Of a stretch of 64,000 nt of DNA, positions 13,204-25,613 are shown piece after piece (the stretch's first letter is position 1; each line of letters begins with the position of its first letter). Position numbers and translations under genes: made by a program. The notes beneath the pieces are model-generated. The model had not been told where the DNA came from, did not search any database, and worked only from the letters and a program-made list of their open reading frames with translations. Source of the stretch: Rotaria sp. Silwood1. Lineage: Eukaryota > Rotifera > Eurotatoria > Philodinida > Philodinidae. Location of the stretch: assembly GCA_905250075.1 (NCBI GenBank), contig CAJNOP010000376.1:133851-197850 (forward strand). Reading direction: 5' to 3'.

Positions 13204-15729
13204 ATATGAAAAACTTCACATCAATTTTGACAGTAAGTAAAACATACAATGTATTAGGTTTTGAATATATTTTAGAATCTTTTTGACAGATGAATTAGTT
13301 CAACAATGTTGTTAAAAAGAAGAAAATGATTAATATATTGATTGACTTTCATAAAAGAACGATTGAAAGATAATGCTGTTCAAACAGTACTAATTTTGTA
13401 AAATCTGTGAAACTTGATAGGTAGAAAATTTTCAAGAGAGAGAACTAAGCAGGCACTCAAATTTGATTGAAATAAATAATAAAAATGTTGAACACCATAG
13501 ATCTTAGCGTGAGGAGAAAAAGTTTTTATTTGAAAACCTGTTTTTAAGAAAAATCCACTGATAGTTAAAGCTGTTGGCTTTTTAAAGCATAAAATGACGT
13601 TTTTTCTATACAAAAAAAGAAATTTGGACTTCGTAAAATATGCTTATTAGATGGAAGCTATCTAAACCTCTAAATCACAGACAGAAAATAAAAAGCTAAA
13701 AAAATTCTTAGAGAATGTGATTCTGATGGCTTCTTGGTTGTTGTCTCTAAAATGATATGAGAAAATAATGAAAAGAAAACAGTACTTGATAGTTGTACCA
13801 TATTTCATTTATTAACTACAAATATAACCATTATTAACAGTGAATTATATTCATCACGGACTCATCTAGTGACTTACAAATAACGTAAAGAATCTTCCGC
13901 ATCATTTGTTTTTCGTTTGACTTTTATTGTCTAGTAATTTGTAATAGTGAATATATATTGTCTAAGAGAAAAAAAAAATCAAATTCATTTTACATAGCAT
14001 CGACATGCTTTGAAAGTACATGAACATATTTTCACAATTGAAATACTTAATGTATAGTTATTCCATATTTATATTACCTATCCATAATGTTTTCATTTTT
14101 AATAAAATTTTCAGCACTTTACGAAACCGTTAAAGACCAATTATTAGATAAGTACTAGAAATCGTCACAGAACGTGTTTTTTTTTCGTCTTGTCCTACTC
14201 TTAGGGTCGGACAGAGCACCTTCAAGAAATATAAACTGAAGCCGACTAAGGAATAGATGAGTAATCTATTTCACAGTTTCAATTGTGTTTATATTCACTG
14301 CTCATACCTTTGTTGTATCGTTTTAAAAGAATATTATTCACGTGTAATAAGCAGATTATCATGGAGTAAAAATAGTGTCATTTTAATGTATTCTTTATAG
14401 AGAAATAATTCTTTTTTAGTCTAACATGTTGCGTTATTTTGCATGAGTGCATGATACAAACAACATATCCATATAAAAACATGATACCCATCAATGAAAC
14501 CAGCGATTCTTAGTGACTAAATATCATAATTTGATTGTGTCCACGTCTTTCATCATCATTTAACAACAGGTCAAGATTCCATTTGTTATTATTTCCTAGA
14601 TATGTTCATTATTTATTAAAAGATGTCCAATCATGTCCAAATCAAAAGAATTCGTATTGAATAAAGTTGAATTAGAGTGAATATAGTATACATAAGTTCT
14701 AATGAAATCGGTCGAACACATGAAATCATCAATAGCTGTTCGAATTACATAGATGAAACATATTCTGAAAGATCCCTGTTTGCACTTAATAAGTGGTTTC
14801 AAATGAAGTTTTTATGAAAAAACGTTAATAAGGCAAACTATTTTGACCAGTTCTGCTTATCTTCCTGTTCATACTGTTCTACAGAAAACTTTTACCTGTC
14901 CTGAAAGCAAGGCAGGATGTCAGGTTGTCCTGCCCTCAGGACAGAACAAGGCATCAGGATGCTTCGCACTGGTAACAGGGCAGGGTGTCCTGGCCTAATG
15001 ACAGTCCGTGATCAGTGCTATCAGACTCTCTTTCTATAAACAAGAAAGGATTATCTTTGTTTGTCAGAATAGTAAAACGTAAATTGGATATTCAGACGTC
15101 ACAGGTATTAACAGGTGAATGGGCTGACTGAATGATGTGACAATATTTAATTTTCTTACATTGTTAATCTTTCTATGAAATAAAATAGTGAAAAAAACAA
15201 GTAATTCAATTCAAAAATCTATCTCTAACGAATATTCTGAGAAGTCTTAATTATTATTATCCTCTAATTTTTATTCTTTGTTTTTGAAAGAAGCAATGAT
15301 TAATGAATAAATAATGAATCAGTTGTAACTGCTCTGACAAAGCAACAAGAGTACAAGAGCAAAAAAATTCAGAGAGAACCTGCTCTCAAAAACAATACAC
15401 CCAAAAAAAAACTAACAAAAACAAACAAAAATACGGGAAAAAGTAAAGATCGCTGTACAACATGTTCAAACCATAGAGCAAGAAAAAAAACAACAATATA
15501 AGCTTAGCACTCAAAAAAAAAACAAAACAAAGCAAACCAAAGCAAAAGTATAGATACAACATTATTCAGAAGTGTGAGAGAAAAATATAAACAAACAAAC
15601 AAGCCCTTGCTATTACACTAAATACTGACAATAATATATCTGAAGAAAAAGAATCATTTCTGTAGAATTCTAAAAAAAAAAATAATATAATTGATCTATT
15701 GAATTCAAATTTTTAAAATATTAAACTTA
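13204..15729. other. Gene-free stretch downstream of let-7
   Basis: No supported coding exons. A GC-rich self-complementary patch lies near 14896-15010. From about 15300 to 15720 the plus strand is A-rich with many AAACAAA runs, so the minus strand is T-rich, which would fit the 3' UTR of the RRM gene ending at 15730. Confidence 0.5.
14896..15010. repeat. GC-rich hairpin-forming repeat patch
   Basis: CTGTCCTG at 14896-14903 is the reverse complement of CAGGACAG at 14937-14944, and AAGGCAGGA inside pairs with TCCTGCCCT. Related words (GGGCAGG, CATCAGGATG, TGTCCTGGCC) recur to about 15000. It stands out by base composition from its surroundings. It looks like a transposon scrap or degenerate short repeat. 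The family is not recognised. Confidence 0.4.
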
Positions 15730-16789
15730 CTAATAAATTGAACGACCACAATGTGGACAATATTTGCAACAGTTTTTATCATTACTAAAACAATAAGAAA
15801 TTTTTATTTAAATATCAAATCATCATTCAATTGAAAAACATCTTACACTACTACTGATTCAGTAGTTATGCTTTGCCAATTATTATTTACATTTTCATTT
15901 TCAGTTGACCATTCAACACGAGGTGATGAAATTAATGGTGGAAATAGCATTGACAATGGACTAGATGATGAAGTTGGAGATGTATTCATCCATCCATTTG
16001 ATTGTAGTTCAGGTGATAAACGCCAAGTCGTCGATGAAGGTGGTGTTAATGGCATCCACATTGGTGCATCAGGTGACAAAGATGATGAAGTTGCCAATAA
16101 TGGTATCGGACGATTCGTTGAAAGAGCTAAAAAAAATATAATCAAATACATAGACGAAGATTTTTTTTTTTTCTTTTTGTTATAAAGAATTGAGATTTAC
16201 ATCGAAAGGCAGTTCGAGCAGGTGTTTGTGGTGGTGTTGACAATAATGATGAAGTTGGATGATTCTTAGCAACGGCCAAAGAGACCTTATACAAGAGAAA
16301 AAATTCATATATATATTAAAAGAATTTTATAGCATACTGTTATTTTTCGTCCGTCAGCAATTGTACCATTTTTAACTTGCATAGCACGTTCACCATCACG
16401 TCGCCGAAGAAATGTAAGAAATCCAAAACCTTTTGATCCTTGTGCATTTGAAACTACTTCAACATCATCCACTGGACCAAAAATCTAAACAAACAAAGTC
16501 AAAAAACAATATTATAGATTTTTGTTCAACATAATTTACATCAAATTGTTCTCGTAAATGTTTATCAGACCAACTAAATGGAATATTTCCAACATGAATA
16601 CGTAATGGACCATCATCTATGATAGATAATTGACGAGATGTATGAATATTATTATTGATACTATTATTAAATTGATGATGAAAGAACTAAAATGAAATAA
16701 ATAACCAAAAAAATATTGGGTATTTTATTTTGAGTTTTATTTTTCTCTTTTGTTTTTGAGTCAAAAAATAAAAATAAAATAACCTGCAT
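15730..16789 (-). CDS. RRM RNA-binding protein, closest to RBFOX
   Basis: Six exons join in frame: 16789-16784, 16686-16540, 16484-16338, 16285-16201, 16126-15847 and 15784-15730. The total is 720 nt, or 239 residues plus stop. The first exon is just Met-Gln. One RRM occupies roughly residues 25-105, with RNP2 as IHVGNI and RNP1 as KGFGFLTF, inside GSKGFGF, which is characteristic of the RBFOX splicing factors that bind GCAUG. The end of the domain, GRKITV, also parallels RBFOX (GRKIEV). The rest is a Ser/Pro-rich tail. The last exon adds a short Cys/His cluster, CCKYCPHCGRSIY, not known from RBFOX. Likely a splicing or mRNA regulator, though some other single-RRM family is possible. The final exon is the least certain, because the frame also meets a stop directly after VVV if the last intron is kept. 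Confidence 0.8.
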
Positions 16790-17417
16790 GATTTATTTCT
16801 TTTTTTTTTAGAATTGAATATTTTAACAATGATGAAGATATAACAATGACAGACTAGACGATCTAAAAAGAATAACGAAATATTGGAATTTTGTTTCTAT
16901 CTATGAAAAAACAAAAAGTAGGTCTATGTCTACACTCATTGTTTCTCTTCACGAAGTTTCTATACAGAACGATGAACTGACCGACCGTACATTTGAAATT
17001 TTTTTTTCTTTTCTTTTATGTCTATGTACACAATATGTACAAAGCACATGTTGTCAGTTACAACACTGCTTGTTTCATTATAGTATGTGACTGAATGTAT
17101 GAAAGAATCAACCATACATTAGTAGTCGATTTTACACAAACACATATATATATATACAACGGACATAAATTTAAATATTCTTCTTTGTTTGTCTATTGGT
17201 CATCGAGGTGTGTTTTTTTACTAATCATATTTTTATTCTCTTATGATGAAAAATCGTTATTCTCTTTCGATAAATATAAAATGAATTAAAATTTGACGTT
17301 CGTTGTTTTTTCTTTTTTTAACTTTATCATTTTATAATTGATAGAAATTGTAAAGGAGTTGTTTTTCTTTGTCAAAAATAAAAATTCAAATGTTTTTTGA
17401 TTAAAGATTAGTATAAA
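16790..17417. other. Divergent intergenic region
   Basis: About 630 bp separate the minus-strand RRM gene from the plus-strand gene at 17418, so both promoters probably lie here. A TA run occurs near 17144-17154. No exon or clear motif is seen. Confidence 0.5.
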
Positions 17418-19260
17418 ATGGCATTTATATGGAATGCAAAAAATAATTTTATTCTTTTACATTTTGTTACACTTCATCAACAACAACAATCATCAATATC
17501 AGATATTAATTGGTCATCAATTGTAAATGATATTAGTCTTGAAATTTGTTCAACTCCAACTGTAAAAATTTATTGTATTTATTTAGATATTTAAATATTA
17601 TTTTTTTTCTTAGTTATTAAAAGATCAATACGAATATTTATTAGAAAATTTTTATTTAAAACAAGATTCGTAAGTTCTAAATGATTATTTTATTTTAATA
17701 TTATTATGTAAAATTATTTAGAAAATCTCTTTATTCAACATTAAAACGTATTTATTTACATTCATTATGTCAAAAAATAGAAGATAATTTACATTCAACA
17801 CTTGAAGTTGTCTATGAATTAATAAGACATGTACGTTTAAAACGAATTAATATTGATGATATTGAACAATTGCTTAATGAATGGAATTTTGAGTAAGAAA
17901 TTTTTTTTTCTTTTGTCTTTTAATAATAATAGAGACGCAGTCAGGCGAAACGCAAGAAATATTTGTACATTATTGATAATAAGTAGAGCGTTGTCCTTTG
18001 AGAAAATCTGACTATGTTCTTGAACATTAATAATAATACAATGAAATATTTTTTTATTTTAGTTCTTCATCTGATGATCAGAAAAAAAATAAAGATCGTC
18101 TTTTGGATATATTAAATCGTATTCGTCGTTATATTCAAATTCTTCCGAAAAATGATGATCAATCAATTGATCAGAATCTAGTAACATATATTGAATATAT
18201 TTTTGTTTTTTTTCTATATTTAGTGTATTAATTTAGACAACATGTTCAAATACAAAAGAACAATCGATTGTTCAAGAAGATTTAGAAACAGTATCTGATA
18301 ATAATGATGATATTTCGATGACATATGTTCGTAAAATAAAACAAAAACAATTGATAAATATCGATAATAATCGAATTATTATAAATAAAATTGAACGAGA
18401 AGTTTGTTTTCTTATTGTTCTATGAAAATAATGTTTTTCTTTCTATTTTGCTTTTGATTAGAAATCTTCTACAATTCGTCGTCGTTGTCAATCATTAACA
18501 TTATTTGATGGAAACAAAGATAATAAACTAAATATTGGAGTAGAATGGTTTGTACCAAAATTAAAACGTCAACAGAGATCTTCATCTTTACATGCTCGAT
18601 GTCGATCACCATCACCAAATGATTCTTTATTACTAAAAAATCAAAATATTAAATGTAAAAATATACGTAAGTGACAAAACAATTTCTATCATGAATTTAT
18701 TAATTCATCATTTTGTTTTAATCATATAGTACTAACGACTATAGACAATGATGAATCTTCAAATTTGATGACTAATTCAAATGTTCGACAAACACATACA
18801 CAGCCAAGTATTTCTTGGTTACCACTTACAAACGAACAGGTCAATATGATTTTATTACGAATATATACTCTTCAGTGTTTTATCCTGGTTTTTTTCTCCG
18901 GAGGGGCGATTTGAAATTCCGGGAGGGCAAGCCATATAGTGCGTCGTGAATCTCGAGTGGGGGGCGCCGCCCTCCCCCCGCGGGCACCCCTCTGGATAAA
19001 ACACTTATGCTTTTCCTTTTGTTTATATTTATTTTTGAAAATAGGTTGCAAAAAAAGAACATCGACAAAAAGAACCACGATTATTAATCGACAATCAACA
19101 ATGTGTAAATATTGCTATTTGTAGTTGGTTTTTTCTTTCAAATTTTCTAGCAAAACTTTTTTTTTAGGATCAAATATCTTCAGATTCTGAGTCGATGGAA
19201 TTTCAACAAGCATCATATCAACAGGAACATAATACATGTAAACGGCAACGTCTTTCTTGA
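17418..19260 (+). CDS. Unrecognised multi-exon protein
   Basis: Starts MAFIWNAKNNFILLHFV and ends CKRQRLS before TGA at 19258-19260. Early exons are 17418-17561, 17614-17669, 17722-17892, 18063-18180 and from 18237, all joining in frame through GT-AG introns; later exons follow to 19260, giving roughly 330 residues. The first third (NWSSIVNDI...LLKDQYEYLLENF) is helical and faintly recalls the N-terminus of the NuA4 subunit BRD8, but the resemblance is too weak to name it. The middle is acidic and basic helical sequence. The later part is Ser/Arg-rich (RRRCQSL, LHARCRSPSP) with a basic C-terminus, suggesting a nuclear protein. The intron at 18841-19044 carries a small transposon. Coding status is strong because frames hold across all introns. 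Confidence 0.75.
18873..19006. mobile_element. Short hAT-like MITE in an intron
   Basis: The left end reads CAGTGTTTTATCC, and the right end GGATAAAACACTT is its near-perfect inverse. The inside is strongly GC-rich, unlike the surrounding intron. The flanks ATACTCTT and ATGCTTTT agree at 6 of 8 positions, consistent with a worn 8-bp target duplication. There is no room for a transposase, so it is non-autonomous. It sits wholly inside an intron of the gene at 17418-19260. Confidence 0.7.
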
Positions 19261-21559
19261 AAATTTCAAGCAATCAAAGATTTTTGTATATAATTTAATA
19301 TTTATCGCAAACTTTCATATATTCTTCATAAATTTCTGTTTCTCAATTAAACTCGATTGACTATCTTTCTATGGAAGATCTGAATAATGATTTATCTTAT
19401 CATATTGAAGATTTTTTTTTTGTTGTTGTTGTAAAGATAGTATCTCATGAATTGAATAATTTCTTTAACTTAATAAATTTAGATTCTGTTATTAAAGTAT
19501 TATATGTGAAAATTTCACACAACGACAATATCATATAAACGCTAGAGCATTGTATTGGAGAATGAACATTATAAAACTCTAATATTAAAATAAGATTGTA
19601 CATGTTAGGATATCCCACTCATAAGATTTATCGACTAGTTTAATATATTGTTAATGATCAAGAGTTAAGAGAAGAAAAATATTAAATCGTTGTATAATAT
19701 ATTTAGAATTATCAACATTTGACAGCCTTTTGTACAATAGCGTATTAATAAAAACCAATGTTATTATTTATTTTAATAGATAATTTCTCGAAATTTTTGA
19801 TGCTTAGTCTCCTTGTCATAGCATAGTTAAGAAAGTTACTAGTCTCCATCTTAATTTCAAATAGAAATACTGACCGCGAGTAAAGTAGGTTTTTTAACAT
19901 TCCAATTACCTTCTAGTACACGCATCCCTTATCTAAAATTATTATTGTGATGACAAAATCATCAAATTAAGAGAAGTTACCTATGAAAACAAATCAATAC
20001 CATAATTTTAATTCATGTTGATATTTCTACTACAAAAATAATATCATTAAAAGATCGAGAGTAAACATCGACTTAGTTTTGATCTACATCAATTTTCGAG
20101 GATGAGATTCTTGTTTACATACGTGATCTGTTTTTTAGAATATTGAGAATCTTTTGGGAATGAAACTTGGTGCTCATAAATATTATTTATGTTCATGATG
20201 ATAAAGTGCCAAATCATTTGATCAGTGAAGCTAGAAAATCTTTATTGCATCTCAAAGGATAAAGCCTAATGCTTTGACTTTTTTTCTGGACACTCGATAT
20301 TGTCTCACTATATGTTATATATTAAGCGTAACATAAAAAGAACACAATGTTGTATTACCATAAGCACTGAAAGATTTGGATGTGAGCATGGGTGCCGGCA
20401 TTCACTTCATCCACATCCACATCCTGATTAGAGTTTATTGGTATTTATATGCATTTCTTTTTATTCGATCATTTAGTTCATACTTCTTTGTCTACCTTAC
20501 AATACCAGAGAAGATAGTGCTACGAAGCAATTATCTTAAATCGATTCCAAATTTATGCATTTTGATTAATGACTAAAGGGCGATTTGACGATGATGCCCA
20601 AAGTATATAACATCTAATTGATTAACGAACAACTTTCTCGTTATCTCTAGCAACAGGATTTTATGATATATAATTCAATCTTTTGTATAGTAGTTATTAT
20701 TGTGAAATTGATTACTTAGGTCGAAAAATTCTAATATAGGTTTTCATCTAACAATTGAAAGAATACATATTTAAAAGAATAATCTACGCTATACATACGA
20801 ATCTAATATAAATAAAATGATCAGTTGTGTTGATGAAGATAAGAAAATTCTTAATAAGATTAGCTTTGTTCATAACTCATTTTTGATTGCTCTGAGAACA
20901 ACATTTTGCTGATTGACGGAATTGTATAGTGACATCAACATAATGAGATTGATTGGTTACTCTTGTCAAATGTTCAGCAGTGTTCAACTCAGGACTATTA
21001 TCACCAACCGTGATCGATTACATTAATTCTGATAATGACTATTTTCAATTCCCATCGAACTAGTTCTTATTCAATACACTGATTATTACCATCACCAAAT
21101 GGAATTGATGCATATGAATGATGAATTTTGTTTTCTGCGGTGAATCTGACCGAATACATGAATTCTGGATCAATAGGCCAATACTGAGAGTCATGTTGAA
21201 GTAAATAAAATGAAATTTGATTCATTTCATTTTGTGCGGGATAAAATAGAAGAGACGATCAAGTCGTACCATTGGTAAAGCTTGATTATTTCCAATGTTT
21301 ATTAATTCAATTTTGGTCTCTTTATTGTACATGTGGATATCTTCTGGCGAAATTAATAAAGAAAAGTAATGCTGCAGACGATATTTCAAAATCAGCAACC
21401 ATCAAAAGTAGTATTTTATATTATAAGTCAGCTCGAGACAGATCTCAAAACAAGAATGCAATATACTCTTCTTCATAATTTCATTATTAATTATTAAAGT
21501 GTATCTCTCTTTTCTTCATCTTTCTTGTTTTTGTTTTTATGGTTTCATCTTTTTCTAGG
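19261..21559. other. Gene-free AT-rich stretch
   Basis: Beyond the 3' flank of the preceding gene nothing is recognisable. Short open frames near 20376 and 21272 lack splice-linked partners or motifs. Confidence 0.5.
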
Positions 21560-22330
21560 AAATTACCCATTAATGCAATCAGAAATGTTTGTTTTGGTTG
21601 TGCTATCTTTTTTTTTTAGCTGTGTGCAACTTTTTGCTCTATCATTTGATATAAATATCGTTTGATGATAGTAGGCTCTTGTTGATACCTTGAACAGACT
21701 TTTAAATGAATGACGGCCATACAGTTCTGTAGTTGAAATGTTATCCATTGTCGTCCTTGATTGATTTCAATCAGTATTAATTTCGTCATATAATGTTTCC
21801 AAATAGTAGCCAAAAACAAATAAGCAAAAGATGACAAGTACAAATTGATGACACTGTTCATTAATATTACCATGATGATGCGTCGGAAAATCAGTAAGCC
21901 ATCTAGCTGATAGCTTATTTATACAGTCAATAGTTATAGGCAAATTAGGAACGAACTTCCCACAATGAATGAAGAGAACTGTAATTGAAGCGTGTTGTGT
22001 ATATGTAGAAACTATATTTTGAATGAGATAATAAGTATCTATTAACATTCAAAAAATCGACCTCATTCAAATAAATATTTCCAAATAAACAGGCCAAATT
22101 GTACAAAAAACGATCATATTGACCGCAAAATTTTCGATTGGTGTATACGTTTAGTATATCTTCCATTCCAGGAACACCAATCAAGCATGAAGGATAGAGT
22201 TAAAATTGAAAAATATCATCGAAATGATTTTCAAGTTTAGTCAAAGGTAGAAGAATTGTTGCATTTTGAAGTAAATCCTGATTAAAATACAATATGAAAC
22301 GCAAAATGAGGTGGAATATCAGATATTGGA
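21560..22330 (-). pseudogene. Decayed coding-like sequence, family not recognised
   Basis: On the minus strand, protein-like text continues through successive frames. It runs DPISDIPPHFAFHIVF, then ATILLPLTKLENHFDDIF, LIGVPGMEDILNVYTNRKF, then in a second frame IHCGKFVPNLPITIDCINKL, and in a third EPTIIKRYLYQMIEQKVAHS. Composition and lack of low complexity look like real protein. Frame changes near 22045 and 21800 and an internal stop near 22200 indicate a broken gene, unless unrecognised introns explain them. I cannot name the family. Confidence 0.4.
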
Positions 22331-23059
22331 TCACATAGAATGAACTATTTCACTTTCTTATATAAATGGTCTAGAAATATTGCTATGAAGTGTAATCGGA
22401 AAAGAATAATGTTTATTGAATATAAAGATACACTAGTCAACTTATATCACTTGCTTTTAAAACGAAAAAACACATGAAGATTTATTTACTTCTTTTTGTT
22501 TTTGTTATCACTGAGTTACAGAACCAATATCTGTATGGATACATCGAATAATAATTGTATCACATCTGGTGACAAGTTTGGTTTTGTAACAATAATCTTT
22601 TTTCATGGATTTGTGCATTTCTCAATTGAAAATATTGAGGTAACCCGGGAACTATTGGTGTAATATCTTTTACTCATTTTAAGACAAGAAAAGTACAATA
22701 ACAAGTACAAAATAAACAATTATTTTATTTTTGTAATGAAGTTCTACATTTTCGTCGCAATATTTTGTCTATACAGTTAATGTAGAACTTGAAATACTTG
22801 TCATCTAAATTTTATTCTCAAATTTTATTCATAGCGTCTGCATTTAGAATTTCAAAACCAGAAGCGCCCGCTATCGTTCCTACTAAGATTGAGAGTTTTT
22901 GATTGGTCTTCATCTGTTGTTCAATGTGCTTTACGGATAAGCACACTTAGTCACATGCAACATATTTACCTTTTTTAAATATAATATTTTAATATTTAAT
23001 ACAAAAGCTACTTATTTTTTACCTTAATTTTTGTAACTTTCATCATATAAGAGACGTAT
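22331..23059. other. Gene-free AT-rich stretch
   Basis: No coding signal is seen. The right end should carry the promoter of the glycosyltransferase gene. Confidence 0.5.
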
Positions 23060-24265
23060 ATGCATCGTGTTGTATGCGCTGTTAATGAATCTCTCTATTA
23101 TCAAATGCTTTGTAAAGGTTTACTTATGTCTTTACTGAAATATGAATCTATGCCATATAAAATTACTGTTCTTCTTGATGGTAAACATTCTGAACCATTG
23201 GACGATCTTCGTAAACATATTGAGATTATATCTCTCAAACCTCTAGATATTATTTGTGGATCTGTTTCATCGAGAACAACGTTTGCTCGACTTGAGATTC
23301 CATATGTGTTTCCGTATGAAAGAAGAATTTTATATTTGGATGTTGATACTTATATTATGAATGATATTCATGAACTTTTTACTATTCCATTTGAAACAAT
23401 TGCGGCAGTTGTCCCAGGTACACATTTAATGATAAAAGACTTGATAACACGAGAATTTAAAACAAAGCTCAATACAATGTATTATGAATTAGATGGCATT
23501 CGTTATTCAGTTGGTTCAGAAGATCACAAGTATTTCAATGCTGGTAATTAAGATCTTACAAGTTTATTCGTGTATTTCAAAATTTACTAGTTTTAATAGT
23601 GTTTTGAATTACAGTAAAAATATTCTTCCTATTTGTATTGACCTAATACAGTTAGGTTTTATATGAAATAACTTTATTCAAAATATAATATTAAAGTCAG
23701 ACTCAGTTCAAGAATTGCATTGGTCATAATTGTATTAGTGTTTAACTTATAAGACAAAGTCAAATTACATAATGTTATTTTCTAAGTTATTTATTCATTA
23801 AATTTTTATCCTCTTTGCTTTGTTTTTGGGAAGAAAAATTTCATTTGAAAAATTCCTATAATATTCATTTTATTATTGTTAGGTGTCATGCTAATGGATT
23901 CCTATAAATGGCGTCAGTTTCGTATTAAACAACATGTTGAAGCTCTAATAAATGCACATCCATTAGCTATGTATACAAGTGATGAAATGGCACTCAATCT
24001 AATTTTTCGTGGTCGTCTAACGGATCTTCGACAATGTTACAATACTTTTTCTTTTACAGCAAGAGACCTCACTGAAATTCCTCGTATTTGGCATTTCAAC
24101 ACGTATAAACCAATTATTCATGCACCACTAACTGGATTTTCTGCTTGGTTATCAATCTTTAAAAAAAAGGATCAAATACTTCTGAAACATCTTGAAACAA
24201 TTTCTGAGCAATCGGAAACAGCAACTGTGCTAGCACTAAGAAGCCAAGATTATAACAAAATTTGA
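23060..24265 (+). CDS. Family 8 glycosyltransferase (bacterial-like)
   Basis: Two exons (23060-23543 and 23883-24265) join at NAG/VMLMD, giving 288 residues. GT8 enzymes are retaining transferases that use UDP-sugars. The metal-binding DxD is LDVDTYI (Asp94 and Asp96), and YFNAGVMLMD is the usual second GT8 signature (YFNAGV). TSDEMALNLIF and IWHFNTYKP fit the later acceptor and substrate region. There is no signal peptide or membrane anchor, unlike most animal Golgi GT8 enzymes; the compact form resembles bacterial LgtC/WaaJ-type proteins, so horizontal origin is likely but not shown. The single intron of 339 nt is long for this genome. It is followed in the same direction by a nucleotidyltransferase gene. 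Confidence 0.85.
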
Positions 24266-24744
24266 CAAACATACGAATACGTTGTTCACGGAAAATAAAA
24301 TCTGAAACAGATGTGTTCATGTATGCTAACGAATAGGTATCAATCAACAAATTTTATTTGAATATGAAAAATATATAACGATGTAACGTAATCAATGTTT
24401 AAGAAAGTCACCACGTATCTAAACGTTTGTTATGAATTTTAGTTTTTTTTTTCAGAAGCGAGATGTTTGAATGTTGAAAGCTGTTTTCAAATCTTATCTT
24501 ATAAAGTTTCATTTTGGTGAAACGTAAATATGATTTTATTTTTAATTTAATTCTTCAATTCGACAAAAACGTACGTCATAGTTCTTCTTTTAGATTTCTC
24601 TAGAATTTACAAAGATTAAATTCTTAATTGAACGTCGTGTGAAATAGTTGCTTTGCATTAAAACACAAGTTAAGCAGCAAATCAAGAATATTTGATAGCA
24701 AGTGTCTCAGAAACTTGGGAGTAAATGATAAAAAAAATTTCTAA
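24266..24744. other. Spacer between glycosyltransferase and nucleotidyltransferase genes
   Basis: About 480 bp of AT-rich sequence with no exon seen. It should hold the 3' end of the first gene and the promoter of the second. Confidence 0.5.
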
Positions 24745-25613
24745 ATGGAACGACAAGAAAAAATTATCGAAATTTTGGCTGAATTTTTCCGTAGAGATAC
24801 CAAACGTATTCAAGGTGCAATTTTAATCGGATCATTTGGAAGAGGAGAAGGTTCACCAGCATCCGATATTGACATTGAATTGCTCATACTAGAAGATCAA
24901 CTTGATATCGATGAATTTACCAACCATCTTATACAACTATTTAAGAAAACAGAAGAATCATTAGTTATAAAACATACAATTTGGCTTGCAGATCGACGAA
25001 AACTTGCTCTTTATCATGGACCACAACTTCTTCTTACTGAACTTTATCTTTACAGTAAGAAAATATTTCAAAAGCAAATAGTTCATTATGAAAATTTTGT
25101 TTCTTTTAATCAATTTTAGCTCAACTATCTCAATTCGATAAATATTTTCTTGGTTCTCGAATTACTGATTTAACTAAATGTATTTTGGTTGATCGACAAG
25201 ATTTAATTCGTCAACATCTCGAATATATTCTTACATTACCATATGATAATCGAGATGGTCTTATCCGTGAATTAATAGCTTCTATTCTATATCAATTAGA
25301 ATCGACATCGTCTGCTAGACGACGTTGTGATGCATACAAATTCTATTTTCTTTCTAATATTACTCTACATGAACTTGTCAGACTTGCTTATGTATTAAAT
25401 GGTAAAATGGAATACAATTACAATCCTCCTCAATCTATTGTCAATCCAGATTTATCATCGACCATGAATTTAGATAAGAGTGGATTGCATTTGAAAAATC
25501 TTATCAATTTTTTCTTAGAACAACTTGATCGAATTGAGAATATTGAAGTAATACTGGTCAAAAAAGCTCGTGATTTTTGTCAGGATCTTTTAAAACGAGA
25601 TTCTTTATTGTAA
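24745..25613 (+). CDS. MNT-type nucleotidyltransferase (bacterial-like)
   Basis: Two exons (24745-25054 and 25120-25613) join as LYLYT/QLSQFDKYF, giving 267 residues. Residues 29-43 carry the nucleotidyltransferase signature, GSFGRGEGSPASDIDIELL: Gly29-Ser30, then the metal-binding pair Asp41 and Asp43. The fold transfers a nucleotide to a small molecule or protein, as in aminoglycoside adenylyltransferases and bacterial MNT proteins. The C-terminal half (residues 105-267) is all-helical, as in those enzymes. No eukaryotic family of this layout comes to mind, so bacterial origin is suspected. The substrate cannot be told from the sequence. Confidence 0.82.

Noticed and set aside
18872-19124. 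Overlapping small frames rich in Gly, Arg and Pro
   Set aside because: They are translations of the GC-rich MITE within an intron.
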